Source: an uncultured Pirellulaceae bacterium (GTDB taxonomy: Bacteria > Planctomycetota > Planctomycetia > Pirellulales > Pirellulaceae). Taken from it: a DNA stretch of 54,719 nt. Below are positions 1 to 8,603 of this stretch, one piece after another (within the stretch, counting starts at the first letter, position 1; each line of letters begins with the position of its first letter). The position numbers and the translations under genes were made by a program. Where the stretch lies: assembly GCA_938082855.1 (NCBI GenBank), contig CALKCC010000101.1, forward strand, positions 1-54,719, read 5' to 3'. The notes under the pieces are model-generated. The model did not search any database. It was not told the DNA's origin and saw only the letters and a list, made by a program, of their open reading frames with translations.

Positions 1-2
1 TC

Positions 3-110
3 GTCATTTCGCCATTCATGTTCGTCATCTGTCTGACGTCGTTCTGGCGAGCGTGGGAGTCGGTGACCAATAGTGCCCCCTTGCGCAGACTTACGCACAC
101 CGCTAAGTGA
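3..110 (+). CDS. possible C-terminal end of a membrane protein (partial)
   Basis: An open frame enters from the left edge and ends at TGA 108-110, giving about 35 residues. They begin hydrophobic (VISPFMFVICLTSFW) and end in a short polar, basic tail, as the last membrane segment of an integral membrane protein would. No family can be recognised from so little. The stretch is short enough to be open by chance, so this is a weak call. The GTGACACCCACTC array starts 45 nt after the stop. Confidence 0.3.
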   Translation, partial: VISPFMFVICLTSFWRAWESVTNSAPLRRLTHTAK

Positions 111-154
111 ATTCTGCGCGCAGACCGGTGCCCACAAACCAAGAATCAACAAAA

Positions 155-474
155 GTGACACCCACTCTTTGTGCATCAATCGACTCGCTCCTTTCCAACT
201 CGGAATACTAATTCCTACGCCCCGAACAAATCAACCCATCAATAGGTGACACCCACTCATTCCTTCTTCAAGCCGATTGCGATTTTCCTTGTTTTTAAGG
301 CCTTTTAGGCTCAGTCTTCTAAGTCTTCCGCAACTCACCCTCGGGCAATCATTCGGCGCGCAATAAGTGACACCCACTCTTTGAAGGCCTCCAAATCGCC
401 AAATCTCCGCTTTCCCGCTTAGGCGATTTAGAAAGAATTCCAACGAATGATCGACGACTTCGAGTGGGTGTCAC
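155..474. repeat. GTGACACCCACTC intergenic array, locus 1 (three direct, one inverted)
   Basis: A 13-nt core occurs at 155-167, 246-258 and 367-379 in direct orientation, and as its reverse complement (GAGTGGGTGTCAC) at 462-474. Two of the direct copies sit in the wider context CAATARGTGACACCCACTC; the first is preceded by CAAAA. The spacers (78 to 108 nt) differ from each other. The same 3+1 arrangement recurs at 16271-16566. No protein-coding sense was seen in the array; a 70-residue minus-strand frame through it is just the motif translated. Function is unknown. It may be what remains of a mobile element or a bidirectional 3'-end signal. Confidence 0.85.
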
Positions 475-597
475 CGGATTGGGAGCAGTTCAATGATGAC
501 AGTCATGCGTCAATCAAAAAGAAGATTCCGACGCGGGAATGATTGGCATCGGATGACACCAATTGGCAGAGCTTGAGGTTAAGCGAGAATCAGCCTG

Positions 598-1404
598 TTA
601 ACCAGCTTGCCAGGATAGGGGGTCACGTTCGCAAACGCTTGCCCAGACAGTTAAATCAGAGAACTCGGTACTCAGCTGCTGAGCCAATGACTCCAAGGCA
701 AACCGTTCGCTGGCATAATGCCCTGGAAGCACCATGCCTATACCCAATGACTCAGCTTCCAAACAGGTGTGGAATCGCGCTTCACCGGTCAACAATACGT
801 GACAACCTGCACGAGCTGCCGGGCGGATGAACTCACCGGCACTACCACATCCAATCCCAATGCGAGAAACCTGCATCTGTGGGTCACCAACCACGTGCAA
901 ACCATCGATTTGGAGAAATGCAGAAACAGAAGAAGCAAACTCCTCCAATGTGGTCGATTCACAGACTCCGACACGTCCGGTTCCGAGTCCCTCGAGCCTT
1001 TCATCATCTGAGTCCTGATTGGGCATTAATGGTTTGATCTCAGTCAGCCCCAATCCAACTGCTAGTTGTTGATTGATCCCACTGCGTGCCGAGTCAAATG
1101 CGGTATGTGGGCTATAAACAGAAATTCCATTGGATGCCAAATTCCACAACAAGGCACCGGTCGAACTGTCAGTACTTAATTTCTTGACTCCCTTAAAAGG
1201 GATGGGATGGTGAGTAACCACCATGTCGACTTGCTGCTCAATCGCTTCCTGAACAACATTCGCTGTAACCGTTAGACACGTCATGACTTTATGGACCGCG
1301 GTCTTACGATCACCTAATAGCAGTCCGACGTTATCCCAGTCTTCCGCAAGCGTTATCGGAGCAAAGGACTCTAAGTAGCCGCAAACATCTGCAACCGTTG
1401 CCAT
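598..1404 (-). CDS. Nif3-like dinuclear metal centre protein (DUF34/YbgI family)
   Basis: A 268-residue protein of the Nif3/DUF34 family. These form toroidal hexamers with a two-metal site; many are mis-annotated as GTP cyclohydrolase I type 2, and the true substrate is unsettled. The metal-ligand motifs are in order: VVTHHP near residues 62-67, PHTAFDSARSGIN near 99-111, and a C-terminal GHYASERF. The N-terminal LAEDWDNVGLLLGD is also typical. Length matches the short form of the family, without the PII-like insertion. The secreted-protein gene upstream on the same strand is 22 nt away, so the two may be co-transcribed. Family call is firm; cellular role is not. Confidence 0.93.
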   Translation of the reverse strand: MATVADVCGYLESFAPITLAEDWDNVGLLLGDRKTAVHKVMTCLTVTANVVQEAIEQQVDMVVTHHPIPFKGVKKLSTDSSTGALLWNLASNGISVYSPHTAFDSARSGINQQLAVGLGLTEIKPLMPNQDSDDERLEGLGTGRVGVCESTTLEEFASSVSAFLQIDGLHVVGDPQMQVSRIGIGCGSAGEFIRPAARAGCHVLLTGEARFHTCLEAESLGIGMVLPGHYASERFALESLAQQLSTEFSDLTVWASVCERDPLSWQAG

Positions 1405-1426
1405 AAATCGCTCTCTTCAAAAAGCT

Positions 1427-1945
1427 TTACTTGTCTTCAGGATCTGCTTCTTCGGGAGCAGGCTCAATCGTACCGAAGAGGTGGCCACCTACTTCGCCGT
1501 GGCTCCAGGTACCTGCATACTTGTTCTTATAGATTACCACTCGCGAACTAAATGTTCCGAGTCCCGGGATCGCAGCGTTGGTTAATGTAATCACGGGAGT
1601 CGAGCCAGCCCATTCCACCTGTAACGGCATTGGCACGGTAATATCTTTTCCACCGTATTGAACGCGTGCTGTAAAAAGCCAGTACTCGCCTTCATCTAAC
1701 TTTTTGACCGACTTAATTGTGTAGGTCTCTTTGGGTAAATCACCTTTCTGTTCGCGTCCTAAGACGGTGAAGTTACCTTTGAATTGCACATTGGTGAGCT
1801 TCTTTTCAAAAAGATCGTACAGCTTCTGCTTTTCTGCAGACACTTTTTTCTCTGCAGGTTTATCTTGGGCCATTACTCCGGACACAAATAGCACACTAAT
1901 GCCGGTCAGTAAAATGCATGTTAAAAGATTACCAATTCGTTTCAT
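1427..1945 (-). CDS. secreted protein of unknown function
   Basis: A 172-residue protein. I place the start at the ATG at 1945 (MKRIGNLLTC) rather than 24 codons upstream, because a standard signal peptide follows directly: a basic start, a hydrophobic core and a cleavage site near VMAQD. The mature part begins with a Lys/Glu-rich helix (residues about 28-45), then a beta-rich region with alternating polar and hydrophobic residues and an acidic tail (EEADPEDK). No family recognised. It is probably periplasmic or surface-exposed. It lies just upstream of the Nif3-like gene on the same strand. Confidence 0.75.
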   Translation of the reverse strand: MKRIGNLLTCILLTGISVLFVSGVMAQDKPAEKKVSAEKQKLYDLFEKKLTNVQFKGNFTVLGREQKGDLPKETYTIKSVKKLDEGEYWLFTARVQYGGKDITVPMPLQVEWAGSTPVITLTNAAIPGLGTFSSRVVIYKNKYAGTWSHGEVGGHLFGTIEPAPEEADPEDK

Positions 1946-2074
1946 GGCAATTGCCTTGTTCTCAATGAAGTTTGGATCCGTTGATTTAAATATTGGGCAG
2001 ATGATGACTCGGCCCAACCTTGACTACATCCGTCATTGTGTCCGTTAACGAAGTCACCCGCAAGCAACTTCAGA

Positions 2075-2857
2075 TTAGATTCTCTTTAAGTGCTCAATCG
2101 TCTCTGCGATTTCCCGAACAGGGTTCATCGCAAACTCGCGGTCTACTGTAAAGAATCCGTTGTATTGCTGTTGCTCAAGTAGGCCGAAGATCTCATCGAA
2201 ATCGACCACGCCTGATCCAAAGGCGACCTCTTCACCACGGCCTGTAGCAATATCCTTTAACCCATCTTTCACGTGCATATGGGCAATAAAGGGAGCCAGG
2301 GCATTGGCTGCTTCGGATGACGAATGACCATTCATGATTAAACTAGCTGGGTCAAAGTCTACCGCCCCACAACCGGGAGGTAACTGGTGCAATAATTCGG
2401 CAAGGATTGCTCCACTTTCAGTACCCGTTCGAGCCGCCAATGATACTCCGACTCGCTGGCCATGTTCTCCGATTTCCGTGAGCACGTCGCGTAGCATTTC
2501 AAAGTCGTCATACGACGTATCTTCCGGAACACGACCAATTCGATTGATGACGACCCTAGAGCCGAGGCGATAGGCAATTTCCATCACTTGTTTCGTGGCA
2601 TGCACTCGACGGTCCAAATCCGCGTGAACGTTGTAGCCCCGCCGAGTCTGAAACGTGATTGCACTAACCGCTAATCCCTGGTCTTCCAGCAGTTTACATA
2701 CATGACGAATTGCCGAGTCACTCAAATCCCGCATGTTTAACTCGGTACGCGCATCGATTTCCACTGCCTCAGCACCCATGGATGCAGCAGTGATCAGTGC
2801 TTTCTTAAAGGGCTGAGAAAAGCAGGCTAATCGAACAGCAGGTCGAATTCTAAGCAA
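2075..2857 (-). CDS. sugar phosphate isomerase/epimerase-like TIM barrel protein
   Basis: A 260-residue protein of the xylose-isomerase-like TIM-barrel (AP endonuclease 2) superfamily. Signs are GAEAVEIDARTEL near residue 29, AVDFDPASLIMNGH near 165-178, the metal-type AHMHVKDG near 192-199, and the glycine-rich segment with VAFGSGVVDFDEIF that ends such barrels. No signal peptide, so cytosolic, unlike the two Tat-like relatives in this window. The start is TTG at 2857 with AGGA about 8 nt upstream; the next in-frame ATG would remove the first strand. Substrate unknown. Confidence 0.82.
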   Translation of the reverse strand: MLRIRPAVRLACFSQPFKKALITAASMGAEAVEIDARTELNMRDLSDSAIRHVCKLLEDQGLAVSAITFQTRRGYNVHADLDRRVHATKQVMEIAYRLGSRVVINRIGRVPEDTSYDDFEMLRDVLTEIGEHGQRVGVSLAARTGTESGAILAELLHQLPPGCGAVDFDPASLIMNGHSSSEAANALAPFIAHMHVKDGLKDIATGRGEEVAFGSGVVDFDEIFGLLEQQQYNGFFTVDREFAMNPVREIAETIEHLKRI

Positions 2858-3030
2858 CGAGATAATCCTCTATACATGATGAGTCGACGGGCGACATTCC
2901 CCCTATCATCATCACAGATTAAATTCAGCACAACCAGAGTTACCAATTATGCTCATTGAGCTATCAATAGGCTGCAAATACAATAAGTCATTCAACTTCC
3001 TACCCTCTGTCCTGTGATCGTTTAGCATCT

Positions 3031-3741
3031 ATGCCCCAGAATTTTCTAACCGCGCTGCCCGTTTTCAACGAGGTCAAGTACGTCAATGAAGTCCTGGATC
3101 TCGTGAAACAGTACAGCGACAACGTACTCGTTGTAGACGATGGGTCTACTGACGGAACGTCCGAAAAGCTAGCTCAGCGAACCGACGTGATTGTGATTGA
3201 ACATGAGCAGAATGCAGGTTATGGAGCGGCACTTAAAACGGCTTTCCAATATGCGATCGATCACGATTACCACTCTGTTGTCACCATTGACTGTGACGGA
3301 CAACATGAACCCCAGCGGATCCCCGAATTCGTAGAGGCATGTAGTAATGGAGTAGATATTGTTTCTGGCAGTCGCTATCTAAAGCAATTTGACGAAGACA
3401 CAGCACCACCTGAACAACGCCGGCAAATCAATCAAACAGTGTCTGCCGAAATCAGCCGACGCTTAGGGATCCAACTCACCGATGCCTTCTGTGGATTCAA
3501 AGCCTATAGCACCAGTGGATTAAAGAAACTCGATTTGACCGAAAATGGATACGCCATGCCGCTCGAGTTGTGGGTACAAGCCGCACAACACGAATTGAAG
3601 ATTATCGAGTGGCCTGTGCCGCTGATCTACCTTGATGAGGACCGTTCGTTTGGCGGAGTCCTCGACGATGCAACCACTCGATTAGAGTACTACCATCTGG
3701 TGCTTGATCGAAGCATTGCAAAAACAGAACAGTTTGCATAA
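3031..3741 (+). CDS. family 2 glycosyltransferase (DPM/DPG synthase-like)
   Basis: A 236-residue GT-A glycosyltransferase. LPVFNEVKYVNEVL opens the Rossmann-like fold, VVDDGSTDGT (about residues 35-44) is the nucleotide-binding loop, and TIDCDGQHEP (about 85-94) holds the DXD-type metal motif. SGSRYL and the later GFKAYS are typical of dolichol- or polyprenyl-phosphate mannose/glucose synthase-like enzymes. There are no C-terminal membrane helices, so it is probably cytosolic or peripheral. It is followed after 26 nt by the BshC-like gene. Donor and acceptor cannot be read from the sequence. Confidence 0.88.
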   Translation: MPQNFLTALPVFNEVKYVNEVLDLVKQYSDNVLVVDDGSTDGTSEKLAQRTDVIVIEHEQNAGYGAALKTAFQYAIDHDYHSVVTIDCDGQHEPQRIPEFVEACSNGVDIVSGSRYLKQFDEDTAPPEQRRQINQTVSAEISRRLGIQLTDAFCGFKAYSTSGLKKLDLTENGYAMPLELWVQAAQHELKIIEWPVPLIYLDEDRSFGGVLDDATTRLEYYHLVLDRSIAKTEQFA

Positions 3742-3767
3742 TCCCAGACCATCCTACGGTTATTGAA

Positions 3768-5381
3768 ATGAGTGATTCTCGAATCCAATACCGCAAGCTA
3801 CGCGCTCCGCAAAAGCACGGAGGGTTCCTGGTCGAGCCACCACTCTCTGAATCCACGCAACTGGTAAGGACCAATCAGGAGCTCATCGCGAAGTCTGCTG
3901 ACTTAATCATCGCCGGCAGACCACTACACGAACTAAGACACTCTGCCCGTAAAGAACTCATCCAACTCGCATTGGAATTCTCAGGGGATCGACTCTCGGA
4001 GCCAGCTCAAGTCGATGCTGATCTGATTTTCCTGTCTGGGCATCAGCCTAAATTATTCCATCCGGGGGTGTGGTTTAAGAACGTCCTGCTACATCAATTA
4101 GCTCAGCGGCATCAAGCCATCGCCATTAACCTAATCATTGATAATGATTTATGCGGCCTGCCTTCGATCGCCGTCCCTACCGGCTCGTTGGATTCCCCAC
4201 AGATCACGCAATTCGAATTCGATACAGAACAATCCAATCTCCCTTTCGAAGAAGTGGACGTCCAATCCCCCGAGCGATTCGACTCTTTCTCTGAACGAGT
4301 CCTTGAATCCGCCTTAACAGCCAACCGTGACCCACTCCTCACCCAATACTGGGACTATGTCCGGCAATCACCACAAAGCAATGTAGGTCTCAAGCTTGCC
4401 TACGCCCGCCACTCGCTCGAATGTCAACACGGCATACAGAATCTCGAGCTGCCGCTCAGTACGATCTGCCAAACCAGCGAGTTCCTTTTGTTCTGCTTAC
4501 ACTTAATGAAAAACGCCGGTCTGTTAAGAGAGACATATAACCAATCGCTTGCCTCATACAGACAAGTGCATAAGATTCGCAGTCAGTCTCATCCCGTCCC
4601 GGCCTTAACTCAAATGGAATCTGCCATTGAGTTACCACTTTGGTTTTGGACCAGCGATGCTCCTAGTCGGCAATCACTATTCTGCAAACCCCTGGAAAAT
4701 GAAATTGAATTGCTCGATGGATCGGGGGTTAGCTTAGGCAAAATCAATCTCACCGCTGGTAATGACGAGGCAGTTAACCAACTCCAAGTGCTTTGCCAAC
4801 GTGGTTTGAAAATTCGACCCCGAGCGTTAACAACCACCATGTACTGTCGCCTTGTGCTGGGTGATCTATTTCTTCATGGCATTGGAGGAGGCAAATACGA
4901 TCAGCTTACCGACGATATCGCTGAGCAATTCTTAGGGGTGAGCCTCCCTCGTATACAAATTGCAACTTCGACCATCAAGCTATTCGACGAGCAAATTGTT
5001 AATCCGCAACAGGAATTAGATGAAGTCAATCAGGACCTTAGGGCTCTGGAATTCTCTCCGGATAAAGTCGCTCAAAAAGCAATTGAGAATGGTCACAAGG
5101 CTGGAGCGGAGTTGGCTCAACTGATGGAAGAGAAGCGTCAGCACGTACAGCAAACGGTTCCGCCCGAGCAACGACCGGCCTGGCATCAGACGCTTCAAGA
5201 GATCCATCAAAAGATCAAATTGATCCTTGCCGACGAGGAAGAGAGGCTACTTAACACCAAAATCCAACTCGAAAAACAACAGCTCAACTTCCAATTATTG
5301 GACTCTCGGGAATTCTCACTAGTTTTATTTAATGGGAAAACTTTGTTGGATTTACTGGTATCTGCCACAAATACGCCTTAA
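3768..5381 (+). CDS. BshC-like protein (putative cysteine-adding enzyme, divergent)
   Basis: A 537-residue protein, close to the usual length of BshC, the enzyme thought to add cysteine to GlcN-malate in bacillithiol synthesis. FLSGHQPKLFHPGVWFKN (about residues 88-105) corresponds to the GGQQAGLLTGP region of BshC. RALTTTMYCRLVLGDLF followed by HGIGGGKYDQLTD (about 350-380) matches the RPLMQEFLIPTLAFIAGPGE region. A long charged coiled-coil (about 415-510) follows, as in BshC. No BshA or BshB is visible here; the GT2 upstream is not a BshA-type enzyme. The call rests on motif order and length recognised by eye and is moderate. The neighbouring acetyltransferase may share a pathway. Confidence 0.6.
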   Translation: MSDSRIQYRKLRAPQKHGGFLVEPPLSESTQLVRTNQELIAKSADLIIAGRPLHELRHSARKELIQLALEFSGDRLSEPAQVDADLIFLSGHQPKLFHPGVWFKNVLLHQLAQRHQAIAINLIIDNDLCGLPSIAVPTGSLDSPQITQFEFDTEQSNLPFEEVDVQSPERFDSFSERVLESALTANRDPLLTQYWDYVRQSPQSNVGLKLAYARHSLECQHGIQNLELPLSTICQTSEFLLFCLHLMKNAGLLRETYNQSLASYRQVHKIRSQSHPVPALTQMESAIELPLWFWTSDAPSRQSLFCKPLENEIELLDGSGVSLGKINLTAGNDEAVNQLQVLCQRGLKIRPRALTTTMYCRLVLGDLFLHGIGGGKYDQLTDDIAEQFLGVSLPRIQIATSTIKLFDEQIVNPQQELDEVNQDLRALEFSPDKVAQKAIENGHKAGAELAQLMEEKRQHVQQTVPPEQRPAWHQTLQEIHQKIKLILADEEERLLNTKIQLEKQQLNFQLLDSREFSLVLFNGKTLLDLLVSATNTP

Positions 5382-5443
5382 ATTACAGTTGCAAAAGGAT
5401 TTGCGGATGGAGCCAACTGTAACTCGTGGAGGGATTCCGTGGT

Positions 5444-6823
5444 ATGAGTTCAAGCATCACGACGCGACGAACTATTACGCTTGATGGGGATCAGGCAAGT
5501 GTCATTGTTCTTGGAGATTCTGCCTTTCAAAAAGGTACGGTCACTGTAACCAATGGCCGAGCGGGCGATCATCCCGCTATCTTTCGTTTTCTCCAAAACA
5601 TCTTTCGACTGCCAACGTCAACTGACTACGCAGCTCAATTGGAAGACCCCCAATACGAACCTCGAGATCGGATCGTAGCCAAACTAGGTAATCAAATCAT
5701 TGGGCATGCTCGCGTGCAAATGAGAGATATCCAATTCGGAGACGTGCAAATACCTGTTGGCTTTTTGTGCGAAATGGCTACCGCTCCTGAATTCCGCAAA
5801 CAGGGAATCGGTACAGCGCTGCTGGAGCAAGCAGAGCAATTGATGTTAGAGCAGGGTGCTATCCTGGGAATTCTTCGCACACCAGCTGTCTCCTTTTACC
5901 GAGACCATGGCTGGAGTGTCGGTGGTCAACACAGTTATAGTGTGACATCACCCCGAAGCATCCTATCACTGCTTCGCCAGACTGTGCTTGAAGAAGAACC
6001 TGAAACAACCAACCCTCTGGACGAACCGCAAAAACCACTCAATGTGCGGATCTGGAGACATGTGGAACAGGAGGCGCTCATGCGTCTCTACAAACAAAAT
6101 CTAAGTGGTAAGTTTGGCGCAATTGTTCGTACAGATGCCACTTGGCGATGGTTGTTAAATCGACACAGCTTCGAACAGGTCTATGTCGCTATCGACGGAC
6201 CTAAGAAACTAACCATCGAAAGCGGTTTCGATTCCATTGTGGGCTATGCCATCGTCAAACACGGACGCATTCTGGAATTGATGACTGATGAAAGTCGGCC
6301 CGACATTGTTCCTGATCTTCTGGAACGAGTTTGTAGCGATGTCATCGAGCAGAAAGATGTCCCCGTACGACTCGATGCACCCGACGGAGACCCTTTACAT
6401 CAACTAATGAAAGATGCCGGCGGCGAGTTTTTACGTCGTACGGTCGTTGGTGGAGAAGTCATTCTCAGTAAAGTGTTCAATCCACTCACCTTGTTAAAGC
6501 AAGTCCGACATCTACTCAACGATCGTGCACAAGCTGCCAACATCCCACTTCCAGCTTCGCTGGGTCTAGTACTGGATGGTAAAGCTTACACCCTAACGCT
6601 CACGCCACGCTCAGCCAAAGTCACTCGAGGTAAAACCGGTAAGAGTCATCTAACGATGTCAAAATCTGTGTTCTCTCAACTCTTGTTGGGAGTATACTCA
6701 GCTGAAGATGCATTTGACGCCAATGAAATCGAAGCATCCACTAAAGTGGCGAAGCAATTGGCCATGACGATTTTCCAACAACTGCCCGGCCACATACCTC
6801 CGCTTGATGACCTGCTAGCATAA
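5444..6823 (+). CDS. Eis-like GNAT acetyltransferase with SCP2-like tail
   Basis: A 459-residue protein. The N-terminal third is a GNAT acetyl-CoA-dependent transferase: GFLCEMATAPEFRKQGIG carries the beta4 strand and the acetyl-CoA pyrophosphate loop (R/QxxGxG), followed by SFYRDHGW. A second, GNAT-like segment follows in the middle. The C-terminus (LGLVLDGKAYTLTL onward) resembles the SCP2-like domain that ends Eis-family proteins. I prefer ATG 5444, which has GGAGGG about 10 nt upstream, over GTG 5426. It lies 62 nt after the BshC-like gene and 9 nt before the membrane protein, so they may form an operon. Substrate unknown. Confidence 0.82.
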   Translation: MSSSITTRRTITLDGDQASVIVLGDSAFQKGTVTVTNGRAGDHPAIFRFLQNIFRLPTSTDYAAQLEDPQYEPRDRIVAKLGNQIIGHARVQMRDIQFGDVQIPVGFLCEMATAPEFRKQGIGTALLEQAEQLMLEQGAILGILRTPAVSFYRDHGWSVGGQHSYSVTSPRSILSLLRQTVLEEEPETTNPLDEPQKPLNVRIWRHVEQEALMRLYKQNLSGKFGAIVRTDATWRWLLNRHSFEQVYVAIDGPKKLTIESGFDSIVGYAIVKHGRILELMTDESRPDIVPDLLERVCSDVIEQKDVPVRLDAPDGDPLHQLMKDAGGEFLRRTVVGGEVILSKVFNPLTLLKQVRHLLNDRAQAANIPLPASLGLVLDGKAYTLTLTPRSAKVTRGKTGKSHLTMSKSVFSQLLLGVYSAEDAFDANEIEASTKVAKQLAMTIFQQLPGHIPPLDDLLA

Positions 6824-6832
6824 GAAACGCCC

Positions 6833-8518
6833 ATGAACAGTGAGCAACCAGTTGATTCCGCCTCTGGCTTAATCAAGGTGGGCTGGTTTGGTGTCTTTCT
6901 GATCATCGCGTTAAGCATCTATTCTGCCTTCGTTCAACGTCCGGCCATCGCATCCGATGTAGGTACATACCTCTTGGCCACCGCGACAAGCGATGCGCGG
7001 AATCCAGTTACACTCACTTCAGTCGATCCACAAAACCTCGCTGAGGATCGGAATGCTCCGATCACCTGGTGGCCTGAATCTTACAGTGCCATCCCAGCCT
7101 TTGTGGATCACTCCGCTAACAATCTTGGCGTTCAACTCGATGGAGGGCAGGCCATCCAATGGACAACTCTGTTGGGGTGGGTAATCGGTACATTACTGTG
7201 GTTTTGGTTTTTCAAGTTAGTTTGCCAGCCGAGCCATTTGCCGTGGATCGTTCTGATCTTCCTGACGGCCAGATACAGTCACGCCAATTTCTATCTTTAT
7301 GATGGCGGAGAATTTTTCTACTGGGCCTTATTTCCAGCCGTCCTTTTATTGAATTACAAAGCCATCACTCATGATCAGCAGTCATCATACTCCGCTCACC
7401 TTGCCTCTTTAGCTGGTGTAGCCACCCCAATGCTCGTGCTATTGAAATACAGTGCGGGCTTAAGCACGATTGGATTCGGCCTGAGTTGGCTGTGGATGGT
7501 ATCCAATAAACAGGTTAGCAAATGGAGCTTTCTCAATTGGTGCGTCAGCGCCGCCACGATTAGTGCCTTTATCTTCTGGCTTGGCCTGATCCCAGCAGGT
7601 AATCCAACACAAGTAGACTCCCCGATGCAATGGACACCCATACTTTGGATTACCGGTGCGTGGTTGTTTGCCATGACGGATCTGGGGACCCTTCTCAATA
7701 AATTCACCGTTGATGTCCTTCCAGCCATGGGCGAACATTACGACGGCTCTGAAGGTTGGCTATTTGTACCAGCGGTTGTGATTCTGTGGTGGCTCATTAA
7801 AACACAACAAGAATCACAAGAGCCATTATTGCAGCGATTACACCGGGTACCCGCCGTTAACAAGTTATTAATTGGCCACGCCCTTGGATTTAGTCTGGCC
7901 TTGGCACTACTGTTGATTCGAGGTAGCGCCATACACCTCGACACTCGATTCTTAAGACCTGCAGCAATTGCGCTTATGCCAATGTTGTTAGTCACCCTTT
8001 GGAATCGTTTCTCCACGACTCAGGATTCCAAAAGAAAGTGGCTAACCTGTCTCGCTTTACTTGGACTGACTGTCGTTCCTTGTTCCTATGGTCTGTTAGC
8101 ACTCGGCCATAAAACATTTGTACGCTCTCAATTCGCGACTGCACTCACCGACGGGAATGGTCTACGGCATGATGTCCTCTCCCCGACCGGAGATGCAAAG
8201 GCCTTCTTTCAATTTCTTAATGAGTCAACGACCACCGATGACGTGATCTATATCATCGAGCCCACAATGGGAATCCCCCTCAATGGCCGCAGATTATTTA
8301 TTGAAGAACACGCTCACCTACGAACAAAAGAAGATCTCTCCAAACGGGTTTTCCGAGGAGCACCAAAAGGGCAACTCTATCTTCCACTACCTCGTGAGCT
8401 CAAGGAGGATGGACGAGCCGCGTCGATTCAGAACTCTTTCATTGACGTAAACAGTTGGCGGGAAGAATCGTTGGCTAGTCAACCTGATTGGGTGCTACTG
8501 ATTGGGTCCCCAAACTGA
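6833..8518 (+). CDS. polytopic membrane protein, possibly a GT-C-like glycosyltransferase
   Basis: A 561-residue integral membrane protein with roughly ten hydrophobic segments. The first is at about residues 17-33; others include TLLGWVIGTLLWFWFF and FLTARYSHANFYLYDGGEFFYW. The C-terminal 130 residues are soluble and contain STTTDDVIYIIEP. This architecture (a long loop after the first helix with acidic residues, many helices, a soluble tail) is seen in GT-C type mannosyl/arabinosyl transferases and in PMT-like proteins, but no diagnostic motif was found, so that remains a guess. The gene follows the acetyltransferase by 9 nt and is likely co-transcribed. Confidence 0.7.
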   Translation: MNSEQPVDSASGLIKVGWFGVFLIIALSIYSAFVQRPAIASDVGTYLLATATSDARNPVTLTSVDPQNLAEDRNAPITWWPESYSAIPAFVDHSANNLGVQLDGGQAIQWTTLLGWVIGTLLWFWFFKLVCQPSHLPWIVLIFLTARYSHANFYLYDGGEFFYWALFPAVLLLNYKAITHDQQSSYSAHLASLAGVATPMLVLLKYSAGLSTIGFGLSWLWMVSNKQVSKWSFLNWCVSAATISAFIFWLGLIPAGNPTQVDSPMQWTPILWITGAWLFAMTDLGTLLNKFTVDVLPAMGEHYDGSEGWLFVPAVVILWWLIKTQQESQEPLLQRLHRVPAVNKLLIGHALGFSLALALLLIRGSAIHLDTRFLRPAAIALMPMLLVTLWNRFSTTQDSKRKWLTCLALLGLTVVPCSYGLLALGHKTFVRSQFATALTDGNGLRHDVLSPTGDAKAFFQFLNESTTTDDVIYIIEPTMGIPLNGRRLFIEEHAHLRTKEDLSKRVFRGAPKGQLYLPLPRELKEDGRAASIQNSFIDVNSWREESLASQPDWVLLIGSPN

Positions 8519-8603
8519 TTGAATCTGTTTTCAATCTATCTGTCTGTTAAAATCATCCTGTATTCACACGGTCCATTTCAATTTCTCATCTCGCGTACTT
8601 ACC

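Noticed and set aside
231-443. 70-residue minus-strand ORF in the repeat array
   Set aside because: It is made of translated repeat motif (VGVTYC, SGCHLL) and has no protein-like features.
155-474. CRISPR array
   Set aside because: Repeats are only 13 nt, spacers are 78-108 nt and unequal, one copy is inverted, and there are no cas genes.
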